31,301 nucleotides of DNA from CAYWNA01 sp964459305 (GTDB lineage: Bacteria; Planctomycetota; Planctomycetia; Pirellulales; Pirellulaceae): the NCBI GenBank assembly GCA_964459305.1, contig CAYWNA010000155.1, forward strand, positions 1 to 31,301, written 5' to 3'. The translations under genes were made by a program, and so were the position numbers. Shown piece by piece: positions 6,419 to 14,239 of the stretch (position 1 is its first letter; each line of letters starts with the position of its first letter). Under the pieces are notes generated by a model that made no database searches, was not told the origin of the DNA, and saw only the letters and a program-made list of their open reading frames with translations.

Positions 6419-8008
6419 TCAGCGTGATGTGTGCTTCACCGCCAGGACGGTCTGGTCGTCGATGACCGATTCGTCGACATGTGCCCCTAGAAACGACCGT
6501 ATCTGCTCCACCAACTCGTCGGCGCAGCAATCCCGGTTCCGCTGTATTTGCCTCCAAAGGAGACGATCGCTCGCTGAACTCATCGTTCGTTTCAATCCTT
6601 CGCTCATCACGATCAGAACGTCACCGATTGCCAGTTCATCGCAACATGAGGAATACTCGGCATCCGGCTGGATGCCCAGTGAACTGCTCTCGTCGATCGT
6701 CAGCTTACGCAACGAGTCGCCCACCACAGTCGCATAGACGTGACCGGCGGCGGAGTATTGGATCTCTCCGCTCTCCGGCTGGATCATCGCATAGAACATC
6801 GATGCAAACTGATCGCCGGCCGAGGCCGTCCATAGGGTCTCGTTGATGCGATCGAGCATCTGCTGTGCGGTGTGGCGATAGCCAGTGTGCGACTTGAGGG
6901 CAGTGTGTAAACTAGCGGCGGTCAGTGCGGCCTCGAACATCTTCCCTTGGGAATCGCCAAGGGCGATGGCAAGCGAACCATCGGGTAACACAAACCAATC
7001 ATGAAAGTCGCCGCCCAGTCCGTCGCCCTGTGACGTCCAACCGGCGACCTCCCAGCCGTCCAACAACGGTTTGATTCGAGGCAGCCGGTTCCGCTGCCAA
7101 TCGACGGCGTGTACCAATTGCCGTCTCAGCCTCCTCGATTGAAGGCTCTGTTGCAGCAGCACCTCTCGCTCCAGATCGGACGCAACTCGGCCGGCGATGA
7201 TTTCTACGAGACTGATCTCGTCGTCGGTGAAGGAGCGTGCCTGTTCGCAGAATATCCACATAGTGCCCAGAGGTGTGGTCGGTGAGGAAATTGGCACGCA
7301 GACTGCCGAGCCGAACTTCTCCGGCACGCTCCAATGGCGCAGCTGCCTTGTATCTTCCAGCACGACTGCGTGGCCGACCAACGCCTCCAGGTCCGCCGCT
7401 GCGCCGCGAAGTGGCCGCGGTGGATCGAGGAAACGGCTCTTCGGCAGTCCCCAGCAGGAACGGAGCTTCAGTTGCTTGGTGGCTTCGTCCAGCAAGTAGG
7501 CCGCCGCGGCGTGACAGCCAACCATTCCGGCCCCAGACTTGAGCACGGCCTCCAGTCGTGTGGCCAGATGCGACTCTTCATCCACGTGGTGTGTGATTGG
7601 CACGCCAGCCGCTAATTCGGCTTCGCGTTGCCAGAGCGCGTATCGAGTCTGGTTCAGTTCTTTGAGCAGCGCGCCGACGGATACTGCCAAGTCGCGGGCC
7701 TCGTCGAATTCGCACGGTCGCGGCAAATCCCCGTCGCGCGTCTCCACGTCGTGTTTCGGTGTGTCAAGCGCCAGCAGATTTGCGGCATCGCCATCCGAAT
7801 CGCTGACCTGCTGAGTCCACACGAACTGCGACGGGTCCTTCTCCTCAGAACAGTACTGTAGCATCCATCCCGTTACCTGTTCGAACGATCGGCAAAGCGG
7901 CAACAGACTGCCGACCTCGTCCAAGTTAGGGCAATTTGGCTTTGAAGGTTCCTCGATGTGCAGTCGCAGGCGTGTTTTCGTATTCGTCTCGTGCGTCAAG
8001 GTCGTCAC
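6419..8008 (-). CDS. GAF-domain PP2C/SpoIIE-type serine phosphatase (RsbU-like)
   Basis: The 529-residue cytoplasmic protein has a leader of about 150 residues without recognisable motif, then a GAF-like sensory region (about 155-300, ending around SLVEIIAGRVASDLE). A SpoIIE/PP2C_2 phosphatase domain follows, from about 315. Phosphatase motifs visible are GDGLGGDFHDW (metal-binding Asp), IALGDSQGKMFEAAL, the SAAGH segment and DESVIDDQTVLAVK near the end. The usual TDGL appears as MSEGL, so one acidic position is Glu. Enzymes of this type dephosphorylate anti-sigma-factor antagonists in partner-switching pathways, but no such partner is seen nearby. The start is a GTG at 8008 with no obvious Shine-Dalgarno, so the true start could be internal. 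The gene stands alone after the tRNA. Confidence 0.85.
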   Translation of the reverse strand: MTTLTHETNTKTRLRLHIEEPSKPNCPNLDEVGSLLPLCRSFEQVTGWMLQYCSEEKDPSQFVWTQQVSDSDGDAANLLALDTPKHDVETRDGDLPRPCEFDEARDLAVSVGALLKELNQTRYALWQREAELAAGVPITHHVDEESHLATRLEAVLKSGAGMVGCHAAAAYLLDEATKQLKLRSCWGLPKSRFLDPPRPLRGAAADLEALVGHAVVLEDTRQLRHWSVPEKFGSAVCVPISSPTTPLGTMWIFCEQARSFTDDEISLVEIIAGRVASDLEREVLLQQSLQSRRLRRQLVHAVDWQRNRLPRIKPLLDGWEVAGWTSQGDGLGGDFHDWFVLPDGSLAIALGDSQGKMFEAALTAASLHTALKSHTGYRHTAQQMLDRINETLWTASAGDQFASMFYAMIQPESGEIQYSAAGHVYATVVGDSLRKLTIDESSSLGIQPDAEYSSCCDELAIGDVLIVMSEGLKRTMSSASDRLLWRQIQRNRDCCADELVEQIRSFLGAHVDESVIDDQTVLAVKHTSR

Positions 8009-8389
8009 CTGTTCTAGCGGTCATTGCTGGAAATGCGGCCTGCCCAACCGGAGACATTGGCCGCAATTGCTCGGTGTTCTACGTATTTACCGCACCTCTC
8101 CCGGAGTCTTTGATCGATACAGCCTAACATCGACTGCGAGCCGGCGAGGCGTGCAACGGATTTGTCGCTTGGGGCGGGTTGTATGAAAGAGTAAGCCATG
8201 CAGATCGCACAAGACGCACAAGACGACCACCGCGCCTTGATCGTAACTCCGGCATCAAAACCCGAAGCGTAAGCGAGGAGGAGGCTGTAGTCCGCTGCAT
8301 TCCTCGCTTACGCTTCGGGTTACTATGCTATCACTGCTGGCAACTGCCGGAGTTGCGATCAAGGCCCGACCACCGCCCTACAGGATTTC
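8009..8389. other. Intergenic region between phosphatase and ABC permease
   Basis: No convincing gene is present. TGCGGCC (8034-8040) and GGCCGCA (8059-8065) form a 7-bp dyad close to the phosphatase start. A 9-bp tandem pair (cgcacaaga, twice) lies at about 8205-8223. The compound palindrome 8234-8365 fills the rest. Confidence 0.5.
8234..8365. repeat. Nested palindromic repeat element (132 bp)
   Basis: Outer arms of 21 nt (8234-8254 and 8345-8365, starting GCCTTGATCG) match as an inverted pair with one mismatch. Inner arms of 21 nt (8259-8279 and 8301-8321, starting AACCCGAAGCGTAAGC) match perfectly around a 21-nt loop. The inner pair sits asymmetrically inside the outer one, 4 bp from one arm and 23 bp from the other. 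That is the pattern expected if one palindromic element had inserted inside another. It lies wholly between genes. Confidence 0.8.
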
Positions 8390-9358
8390 CTATAACGGCG
8401 CTGGCAGATCGCGACGATGGAAGATTACTGTGGCGATTGCATAGGCCAAGAGACCCATGCCGATCAGCAGCGAGTCGTATCCGAGCGGTCCAAGATCAAC
8501 AAAACCCCCGGCTTGGTCACGCAGCACCAGGCTCCATGTTTGCTGCGGCTCACTTGCTGCAATGCTCACGCATCGCTCCGGCTCGTACAAAGTGAAGAAA
8601 GTGCAGTTCAATAGCCAATGGAACCGGTCCGAGGCCAAGGCGAGAACTTTGACGATCATCTGGAACATGTAGATTCCGACGACCAGCCCAATACTGCGCC
8701 AGCGATAGCGGTCCCAAGAGGAAAACAAGCTGGTCAACCCGGCCAAGAAAAATCCTAGCGCGAACAGATTGAACGCAGCGGGCACAAAAACCTGCTCGTC
8801 TACTATCTCCGACATGGGTGTCGTTTGCATCTTCTCTTTTGACAGCGGATTGGGTACCTCGACGTCCAGCAACGGTATCGTCCACGTTTCCGGCGGCGCA
8901 GGCTCCTCGACCGAAACCGTCATGATTCCAGTGTAGACGCCCAGCCATGAAGTGAATGACAGGAGGGCAATCCCGGCGATCGTCACGACGGCGTGCGTCC
9001 AGAGCACTTGAACGCGACTAATCGGCTGGCCCAGCAGCATCTCCATGGTACCGCGTCCGATCTCGCCACTGACGCAATCCGATCCTCGGGCGATCGCCCA
9101 GAGCGACACACTTACGAGGACGATCGGTTCGTCGTAAGTCAAAGCGATTCGACCAGCGTAGGTGAACAGTTGCTCGAAAGGTACCGGCGAGAAGCGTTCG
9201 TATTCACGGAACTGTTCTATGATCACCTTAAAGCGACTCATCTCGAACAGACTGACCACCCACACCCGGGCCCAGCAGAACGAGTACATGGCCGCCATGC
9301 ATGAAAGCAGAAGGAGCCGTGATTCGACGATGCATTTGTTCAGTAGAGATCGATTCAT
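8390..9358 (-). CDS. ABC transporter permease
   Basis: The protein is hydrophobic with several membrane segments, among them SRLLLLSCMAAMYSFCW near the N-terminus, AVVTIAGIALLSFTSWLGVY, AAFNLFALGFFLAGLTSLF, SIGLVVGIYMFQMIVKVLA and SLLIGMGLLAYAIATVIF at the end. The segment GEIGRGTMEMLLGQPISR is typical of ABC-2 family permeases. The ATG at 9358 lies 13 bp after the ATPase stop; an upstream in-frame TTG at 9421 would overlap the ATPase by 50 bp and is less likely. With the preceding ATPase it should form an exporter of unknown substrate, in the inner membrane. A long extracytoplasmic loop around residues 160-200 (EEPAPPETWTIPLLDVEVPN) separates the middle membrane segments. Confidence 0.85.
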   Translation of the reverse strand: MNRSLLNKCIVESRLLLLSCMAAMYSFCWARVWVVSLFEMSRFKVIIEQFREYERFSPVPFEQLFTYAGRIALTYDEPIVLVSVSLWAIARGSDCVSGEIGRGTMEMLLGQPISRVQVLWTHAVVTIAGIALLSFTSWLGVYTGIMTVSVEEPAPPETWTIPLLDVEVPNPLSKEKMQTTPMSEIVDEQVFVPAAFNLFALGFFLAGLTSLFSSWDRYRWRSIGLVVGIYMFQMIVKVLALASDRFHWLLNCTFFTLYEPERCVSIAASEPQQTWSLVLRDQAGGFVDLGPLGYDSLLIGMGLLAYAIATVIFHRRDLPAPL

Positions 9359-9371
9359 CCGTGACCCCGGG

Positions 9372-10262
9372 TCACTCGCAGTTTCTATCGTGCAAACGGT
9401 CGTAAAGGCTTCGCAGGCCAACCGGTTCGACGGTCATTCGCTCCAGCGGCAAAGTGGACAACCAGGACAACAGCAGCGAAAGCTCGCCCGGAGTCTCGAT
9501 CGTTACGTGGCCATCCTCGTCCGTGTGCACGGACAACTCTCCGTCCAGCGACACAGGCGCCGGCGGCATGGGGCCCTCTAGCACGGCCCGGATGCGATGG
9601 CGGCTTTTCAATTCGGACATATTCTGCACATGCGCGAGTCGTCCCGCCCGGAGAAAAGCGACCCGATCGCACACCTGCTCGACCTCCGACAATACGTGCG
9701 ACGAAAACAGCACAGTGCGTCCTCGCTCGCGAGCTTCGGCAACCATTTCGGAGACCACGCCGCGGATGGTCGGATCGAGGTTGGAAGTCGGCTCGTCCAG
9801 GATTAGCAGCGGTGTATCTGCGGCCAGCGTCGCGGCCAAGGCGAGTTTCTGACGCATTCCGGTCGACATCGACGAGACGCGTCGCGACAATTCCAGCTCC
9901 AGGCGATCGGCCAATTCCAACGATCTTCCGAAGTCGCCTTCCGGACGAACCTCGGCAAAAAACCGCAGCACCTTGCGGGCTCGCATCTGCGGGAACAAAC
10001 TCGCTTCGCCTGGCAGGTAGGAAACCAACCGCCGGACGCGCACCGATTGATGCTGACAATCCAAGCCGTCAATCGTGGCACTGCCTGACGTGGGATTCAA
10101 GAAACCAAGCAACAAACGCAACAATGTCGTCTTGCCTGCGCCGTTAGGACCAAGCAATCCAAGCACTTCGCCACGTCGCACGTCCAGCGTGCAGTCCTCC
10201 AACGCCGCAATAGCACCATAACGTTTTGTTAGAGAATGTATCTCAATCACAACGTAGCACAT
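9372..10262 (-). CDS. ABC transporter ATP-binding protein
   Basis: The 296-residue ATPase has Walker A GPNGAGKTT near residue 38, the ABC signature region SSMSTGMRQKLALA near 130, Walker B LLILDEPTSNLDP near 155 and the switch histidine in SSHVLSEVEQ near 190. The Q-loop region reads SYLPGEASLFPQM. About 70 residues follow the ATPase core as a variable C-terminal part. It energises the permease encoded immediately downstream, and the pair forms a two-gene operon. The ATG at 10262 begins the ORF. The family (drug, peptide or membrane-component export) cannot be told from sequence alone. Confidence 0.92.
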   Translation of the reverse strand: MCYVVIEIHSLTKRYGAIAALEDCTLDVRRGEVLGLLGPNGAGKTTLLRLLLGFLNPTSGSATIDGLDCQHQSVRVRRLVSYLPGEASLFPQMRARKVLRFFAEVRPEGDFGRSLELADRLELELSRRVSSMSTGMRQKLALAATLAADTPLLILDEPTSNLDPTIRGVVSEMVAEARERGRTVLFSSHVLSEVEQVCDRVAFLRAGRLAHVQNMSELKSRHRIRAVLEGPMPPAPVSLDGELSVHTDEDGHVTIETPGELSLLLSWLSTLPLERMTVEPVGLRSLYDRLHDRNCE

Positions 10263-10377
10263 CCAAACTTGAAGTACGGTTCAAGGGCGAAACGCCATTG
10301 TTGGCAAAGGTCTCCTTGCTGACAACCGGTTGGCAAGCAACCGGAGTGTGAGGCCAGATTCCATGGCGACCGCTCTG

Positions 10378-10439
10378 GTAGCTGAATTCGCAAGAATTCA
10401 TAAGCGCCCGCCATTCTGAATTCTTGCGAATTCAGCTAC
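10378..10439. repeat. Palindromic repeat, variant member of the 12732 / 31195 family
   Basis: Arms of 23 nt (10378-10400 and 10417-10439) are perfectly inverted around a 16-nt loop. The arm begins GTAGCTGAATTCGCAAG, matching the family start GTAGCYGAASTCGCCAGA and then diverging. The element contains internal GAATTC motifs. It lies in the divergent gap between the ABC operon and the aminotransferase. Confidence 0.8.
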
Positions 10440-10498
10440 GAACCATATAGACTTGGCGCACGCGCGGCGGGAGTATCCTAACAACGCCGAGCAGCGTG

Positions 10499-10507
10499 TG
10501 ATATGAT
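10499..10507 (+). promoter_or_regulatory. Candidate extended -10 promoter for the aminotransferase
   Basis: The sequence TGATATGAT fits an extended -10 (TGN followed by TATGAT). It lies 75 bp before the ATG. No convincing -35 is seen upstream, which is acceptable for an extended -10 promoter. Confidence 0.35.
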
Positions 10508-10531
10508 TCTCTCAACGCACTGTGCCGGGTG

Positions 10532-10559
10532 TTGGTCATCGGTGCTTGGTCATTGGGCA
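10532..10559. repeat. Heptad array of TTGGTCA type (four units)
   Basis: Consecutive 7-mers TTGGTCA, TCGGTGC, TTGGTCA and TTGGGCA occur in the leader of the aminotransferase. The same unit is found at 17666-17693. Confidence 0.75.
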
Positions 10560-10582
10560 TTTCTTTCAACCGTGGAGTTCCT

Positions 10583-11692
10583 ATGACTCATCCCTGGATT
10601 GCCGAACGTACGACAACCTTCGACAACAGCGGCATACGCAAGGCGTTTGACCTGGCGAACCAACTGAAGGATCCCATCAATTTGTCGATTGGGCAGCCGG
10701 AGTTCGACGTTCCAGAGCCGGTCCAGGACGCCTGCATCAACGCGATTCGAAGTCGCAAGAACGGTTACGCGCTGAGCCAGGGAATGCCGGAGCTGCGAGA
10801 AAAGCTGCAGGCACAGATCGACACGGATTACGGACACACAGACCGCAAGGTGTTTGTCTGTTCGGGAACAAGCGGCGGATTGGTCTTGTCGATGATGTCG
10901 CTGGTCAACCCGGGCGACGAAGTGATCGTTTTCGACCCGTGCTTTGTCATGTACGAACCGTTGGTCACCCTGATGGGTGGCTGCCCAGTGCCGATCGACA
11001 CTTACCCCGATTTCCGCATCGACTTGAAGCAAGTCGCCGACGCGATCACGCCGCGGACCAAACTGATTTTGTTGAACAGCCCCGCCAATCCGACTGGCGT
11101 GGTCGCTGCGCCGGACGAAATCAGGGGATTGGCCGAGCTTGCAGCAGAACGCGACATCGCACTCCTGTCCGACGAGGTGTACCGCCAATTCTGCTACGAC
11201 GAGCCGTTCTTGTCGCCGGCTGGTTTCAACGAACAGACGATCGTCATCGACGGTTTCTCCAAGAGTCACGCTATGACCGGTTGGCGATTAGGCTTCGTTC
11301 ACGGCCCGGCAGAAGTGATCGACACGATGATCAAGGTTCAGCAGTACTCGTTTGTCTGCGCTCCGCAGCCTGTTCAGTGGGCCGGCGCAGTTGCCATGGA
11401 CGTCAGCATCAGCGGACACGTCGACGCTTACCGCCGCAAACGCGACATGATCGTATCCGGCTTGTCCGACCTGTACGAACTCGTGAAACCCGGCGGAGCG
11501 TTCTATGCTTTTCCCAAGGCGCCAAAGGGCACCGGGACGGCGTTTGCAGATGAGGCCGGCAACAATAACCTGTTAGTCATCCCGGGCGGCGTCTTCAGCC
11601 ACAAGGACACGCACTTCCGTCTTTCCTATGCCGCGGATGATGAGGTCATCGCCAAGGGGATCGAGGTGCTTCGGAAGTTGGCCCGGGGATGA
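10583..11692 (+). CDS. PLP-dependent class I/II aminotransferase
   Basis: The 369-residue enzyme carries the features of fold-type I aminotransferases. INLSIGQPEFDVPEPV opens the small domain, and YALSQGMPELREKL is the substrate-side segment. Other elements are the PLP-binding NSPANPTG, DEVYRQFCYD with the cofactor-binding Asp and Tyr, and the Schiff-base K227 in DGFSKSHAMTGWRLGF. The C-terminal Arg that binds the carboxylate is in HFRLSYA. It should transfer an amino group between an amino acid and a 2-oxo acid; the exact substrate (aspartate, alanine or aromatic) is not determinable here. The ATG at 10583 follows TGGAG with correct spacing. It is a single gene with a candidate extended -10 upstream and converges with the response regulator 28 bp further on. 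Confidence 0.9.
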   Translation: MTHPWIAERTTTFDNSGIRKAFDLANQLKDPINLSIGQPEFDVPEPVQDACINAIRSRKNGYALSQGMPELREKLQAQIDTDYGHTDRKVFVCSGTSGGLVLSMMSLVNPGDEVIVFDPCFVMYEPLVTLMGGCPVPIDTYPDFRIDLKQVADAITPRTKLILLNSPANPTGVVAAPDEIRGLAELAAERDIALLSDEVYRQFCYDEPFLSPAGFNEQTIVIDGFSKSHAMTGWRLGFVHGPAEVIDTMIKVQQYSFVCAPQPVQWAGAVAMDVSISGHVDAYRRKRDMIVSGLSDLYELVKPGGAFYAFPKAPKGTGTAFADEAGNNNLLVIPGGVFSHKDTHFRLSYAADDEVIAKGIEVLRKLARG

Positions 11693-11720
11693 TTTGCGCG
11701 GTGGCGGGGCGGTTGCGGAT

Positions 11721-12398
11721 TCAACGAGCCTGTGGAATCGCGGCATCTTGCGATTTGCGTTCCATGTGATGTGGTGGGATTCGATCCTGCTGGATCCGAT
11801 GAGTCGCAAGCAGTCGGGCGAGTTCGGCGTCACCCTCCACATGCATCTTCTTCAGAACATGAGTGCGATGCTTGGCCACGGTCTGGACGGTGATTTCGAG
11901 TTCGGTGGCGATTTTCTTCATTGATTTGCCTTCATACAGCAACTCCATCACTTCGCGTTCACGACGTGAGAGCTGTTCCATGCGGATTCTGATTTCCCGT
12001 CTACATGGCTGCTGCCGGCGGCTCTGGGACTCTTCGTCTACAGCACATCGAACGAGTTCCAACAGCAACTCGCCATCGACAGGCTTTTCGACAAAATCAA
12101 ACGCTCCTGCTTTCATCGCTCGGACACAGGCCGGCACGTCGCCGTGCCCCGTCACGAAAATGATAGGGATGCATTCCCCTACGGCAACGAGCTTTTCTTG
12201 AAGGTCCAGGCCGGTCATTCCGGGCATGCGTACGTCCAGCACGAGACATCCCGGCTTTTGCGGATCATGGGCATCAAGGTATTCGAGGGCCGAGCGGTAC
12301 ACTTCAACATCATACCCCGCGGACTCTAGAAGCCAGCTTAGTGAGTGTCGTGCTGCTGCATCGTCGTCGACCAGAAACACGGTGGCGTCAGTTTGCAT
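11721..12398 (-). CDS. FixJ/NarL-family response regulator
   Basis: The 225-residue protein has an N-terminal receiver with the acidic pocket DDD at 11-13, the phosphoacceptor D55 (LVLDVRMPGMTG), the switch Thr in FVTGHGD and the conserved Lys in VEKPVDG. A C-terminal LuxR-type HTH from about 142 (QLSRREREVMELLYEGKSMK) ends with TVAKHRTHVLKKM. Such regulators are phosphorylated by a sensor kinase and activate transcription. No histidine kinase is adjacent, so it is an orphan here. The ATG at 12398 has an upstream CGGAGA. The C-terminal tail after the HTH is short and Arg/His-rich (MERKSQDAAIPQAR). Confidence 0.9.
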   Translation of the reverse strand: MQTDATVFLVDDDAAARHSLSWLLESAGYDVEVYRSALEYLDAHDPQKPGCLVLDVRMPGMTGLDLQEKLVAVGECIPIIFVTGHGDVPACVRAMKAGAFDFVEKPVDGELLLELVRCAVDEESQSRRQQPCRREIRIRMEQLSRREREVMELLYEGKSMKKIATELEITVQTVAKHRTHVLKKMHVEGDAELARLLATHRIQQDRIPPHHMERKSQDAAIPQAR

Positions 12399-12873
12399 GA
12401 TTCAGTCTCCGTTTTGCTACTGGCATTGCGAAACGAAACTCGAGTGTCCGCTCCCATTCTTCCCCAACATCATCTGGAAAAAATCTCGCACCCCAGTTGA
12501 GACTCCGGTCCGCCCCGGCAATGTAACGGCGAGAGGCCGTTCAGATACCCCCGATGTGGCATGGTGGGTGATATTTTCGCATGCGCCGTGTAGAGACGAG
12601 CAAATGCTAGGGATGAGTCGAATCAGGCCAAGGGCAGTCCGTTGCCGAAACAGCCGCACTGTAATACGACTGTCCAGGCGAATCCGCAGGCGCGGGACCG
12701 GTAGTATGCCATCCGCGGACAAGTCTGACCTGTAGCCGAACTCGCCAGAGCTTGGTTTATCCCTACGCAGACCAAAGTCTGGCGACTTCGGCTACTACAT
12801 GCGAAAAAAGGGTCAATTCTGGCCGCACGTGGCATAATCGCGAGAACTATCGGCAACACAAGGCACAAGTGAA
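12399..12873. other. Intergenic region, no convincing gene
   Basis: The 475-bp gap lies between the response regulator (which reads away from it) and the PQQ-protein gene (which ends at it). A 101-codon minus-strand frame (12417-12722) and an 81-codon frame (12623-12868) show no RBS or recognisable domain and overlap each other, so neither is called. The palindromic repeat 12732-12795 is the clearest feature. The promoter of the response regulator must lie close to 12400-12500. Confidence 0.5.
12732..12795. repeat. Palindromic repeat, consensus-family member
   Basis: Arms of 24 nt (12732-12755 and 12772-12795) pair at 21 of 24 positions. The left arm begins GTAGCCGAACTCGCCAGA and the right arm ends GGCGACTTCGGCTAC. 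This is the same family as 31195-31261 and related to 10378-10439. Confidence 0.8.
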
Positions 12874-14157
12874 CTATCGAGCTTTGTCCTCTGGCCGAAG
12901 GTCAATGCACTTCAGCACGCTTGTGTCACGGATGTAGAGCAAACCGTCTGCCAGGGCGGGCGCGGCTCGTACCGTCGTCTCGCAGATGCGGGCCCTCGCG
13001 AGTTCTTCGTACTCATTCGTGTTCGCGGCAGCCAGTACGAGCGTTCCCTCGGTCTTAAGGATGATCAGCTTCCCATCCGCCTTCAAAAGCGTAGCGTAGC
13101 CATAGGATGGCTGTGTCCAGCTAACCTGTCGTGCCTTGGGATCGAAGCATGTCAAATCGGCTGGCGGCCCGTCCTGTCGACCATCGATGCCAAACAGATA
13201 CCCATTGTGCCCGACACAAGTTGTGTATTGGCTCGCGAGAATCTCGTCATCTCGCCAAAGCACTTCCGCCCCGTCGTCTTCGAGCTTCGCCAGCACGGAA
13301 CCAATCCCGTAGCTGGCCGTCACGAAGACATGTCCGTCGACGAGTACGGGATTTGCCGCGTTGACGGTGGGCCCTGAACGCCCGAAAGGGAATTCGAAGC
13401 GGACGTTCCCTGTGTCCGGGTCGATGGACACAGCGTTCAGCCGCGTGACAAAGACCACGTGACGCTTACCACCGGCGGTGACCGCCACCGGCGACGCGTA
13501 GCTGGCACGCTCGCTGGTCGACTTCCATACCATTCGGCCGGTATCTACCGAGAACGCGACGATTCCCGCGCCGTTGGTGTCGCCCCCAACGTTGACAATG
13601 ATCTTGTCGCCCTCGACGATTGGCGAACTGGCGATGCCGAAATACCCTTCCGGAGGTTCGCCGCGAAAGTACTTCTTCGAGTGAAATTCGTCATACGCAT
13701 CTCGCGCCCAGACTGTCTTGCCAGTATCCAAATTCAAACACCGCAGATTCCCCATTGCCCCGTAGACGTACACGCGACCTCGATCGATCAACGGCACGAC
13801 CCGTGGTCCGTCGTCGGAACTGTACGACGGTTCGTAGCTCGCGGGAAACGAAGATTTCCACAGCGTTCTTCCGGTGGTGGCGTTCAACGCCTCGACGATA
13901 TCCTCGTCATCAATCCGGTGAAATAGCACGGCCACTCCGCTGCTGACTGACACGCCGGCGAATCCGCTACCGACGCTCCGTTGCCACAACGTCTTCGGTC
14001 CGTCGTCCGGCCACACAGACGCAATACGCTCGTCGACAGCGACACCATTGCGATTCGGACCGAGGAGCTGCGGCCAGTCCCCAGCTTCGGCGCCGACAGT
14101 CATCACGTGAATTGCAACGCATGCCATGAGTAATGCAGTTTGCCGATAGCGATACAT
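12874..14157 (-). CDS. Secreted PQQ-type beta-propeller protein
   Basis: The 427-residue protein begins with a signal peptide (MYRYRQTALLMACVAIHVM, with cleavage near AEAGDW). The mature part starts with DWPQLLGPNRNGV, the opening typical of planctomycete PQQ-like propeller proteins. Repeats of the form ALNATTGRTLWK, CLNLDTGKTVW and AFSVDTGRMVWKS are tryptophan-docking blades of a beta-propeller. Despite the name, most of these proteins lack proven PQQ binding; a role in periplasmic binding or redox is not established here. The ATG at 14157 has AAAGGA upstream. The gene is downstream of the giant fusion protein, 82 bp away on the same strand, so the two may be co-transcribed. Confidence 0.85.
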   Translation of the reverse strand: MYRYRQTALLMACVAIHVMTVGAEAGDWPQLLGPNRNGVAVDERIASVWPDDGPKTLWQRSVGSGFAGVSVSSGVAVLFHRIDDEDIVEALNATTGRTLWKSSFPASYEPSYSSDDGPRVVPLIDRGRVYVYGAMGNLRCLNLDTGKTVWARDAYDEFHSKKYFRGEPPEGYFGIASSPIVEGDKIIVNVGGDTNGAGIVAFSVDTGRMVWKSTSERASYASPVAVTAGGKRHVVFVTRLNAVSIDPDTGNVRFEFPFGRSGPTVNAANPVLVDGHVFVTASYGIGSVLAKLEDDGAEVLWRDDEILASQYTTCVGHNGYLFGIDGRQDGPPADLTCFDPKARQVSWTQPSYGYATLLKADGKLIILKTEGTLVLAAANTNEYEELARARICETTVRAAPALADGLLYIRDTSVLKCIDLRPEDKAR

Positions 14158-14239
14158 TTCAATGTCCTTTACGCACTGCGGTTAAACGAACTGCTATCCC
14201 ACCTCTGTTCCTGAATGCGATTTCATTGCCGCACCACCC

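Larger units (their letters stand above)
10263..10582. other. Divergent intergenic region between ABC operon and aminotransferase
   Basis: This gap of 320 bp separates divergent genes and should hold promoters for both. Visible items are a perfect palindromic repeat (10378-10439), a candidate extended -10 for the aminotransferase (10499-10507) and a heptad repeat (10532-10559). An in-frame GTG at 10529 extends the aminotransferase frame through the heptad, but the ATG at 10583 has the better RBS. Confidence 0.5.

Noticed and set aside
10529..10582. GTG start of the aminotransferase
   Set aside because: It would translate the heptad repeat; the ATG at 10583 has a clear Shine-Dalgarno and matches the family's N-terminus.
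12417..12722. 101-codon minus-strand frame in the 12399-12873 gap
   Set aside because: No RBS, no recognisable domain; it overlaps another weak frame (12623-12868).
14178..14189. GCGGTTAAACGA matching the end of the 20745 palindrome
   Set aside because: Only 12 bp, so chance is possible; noted but not counted as a separate element.
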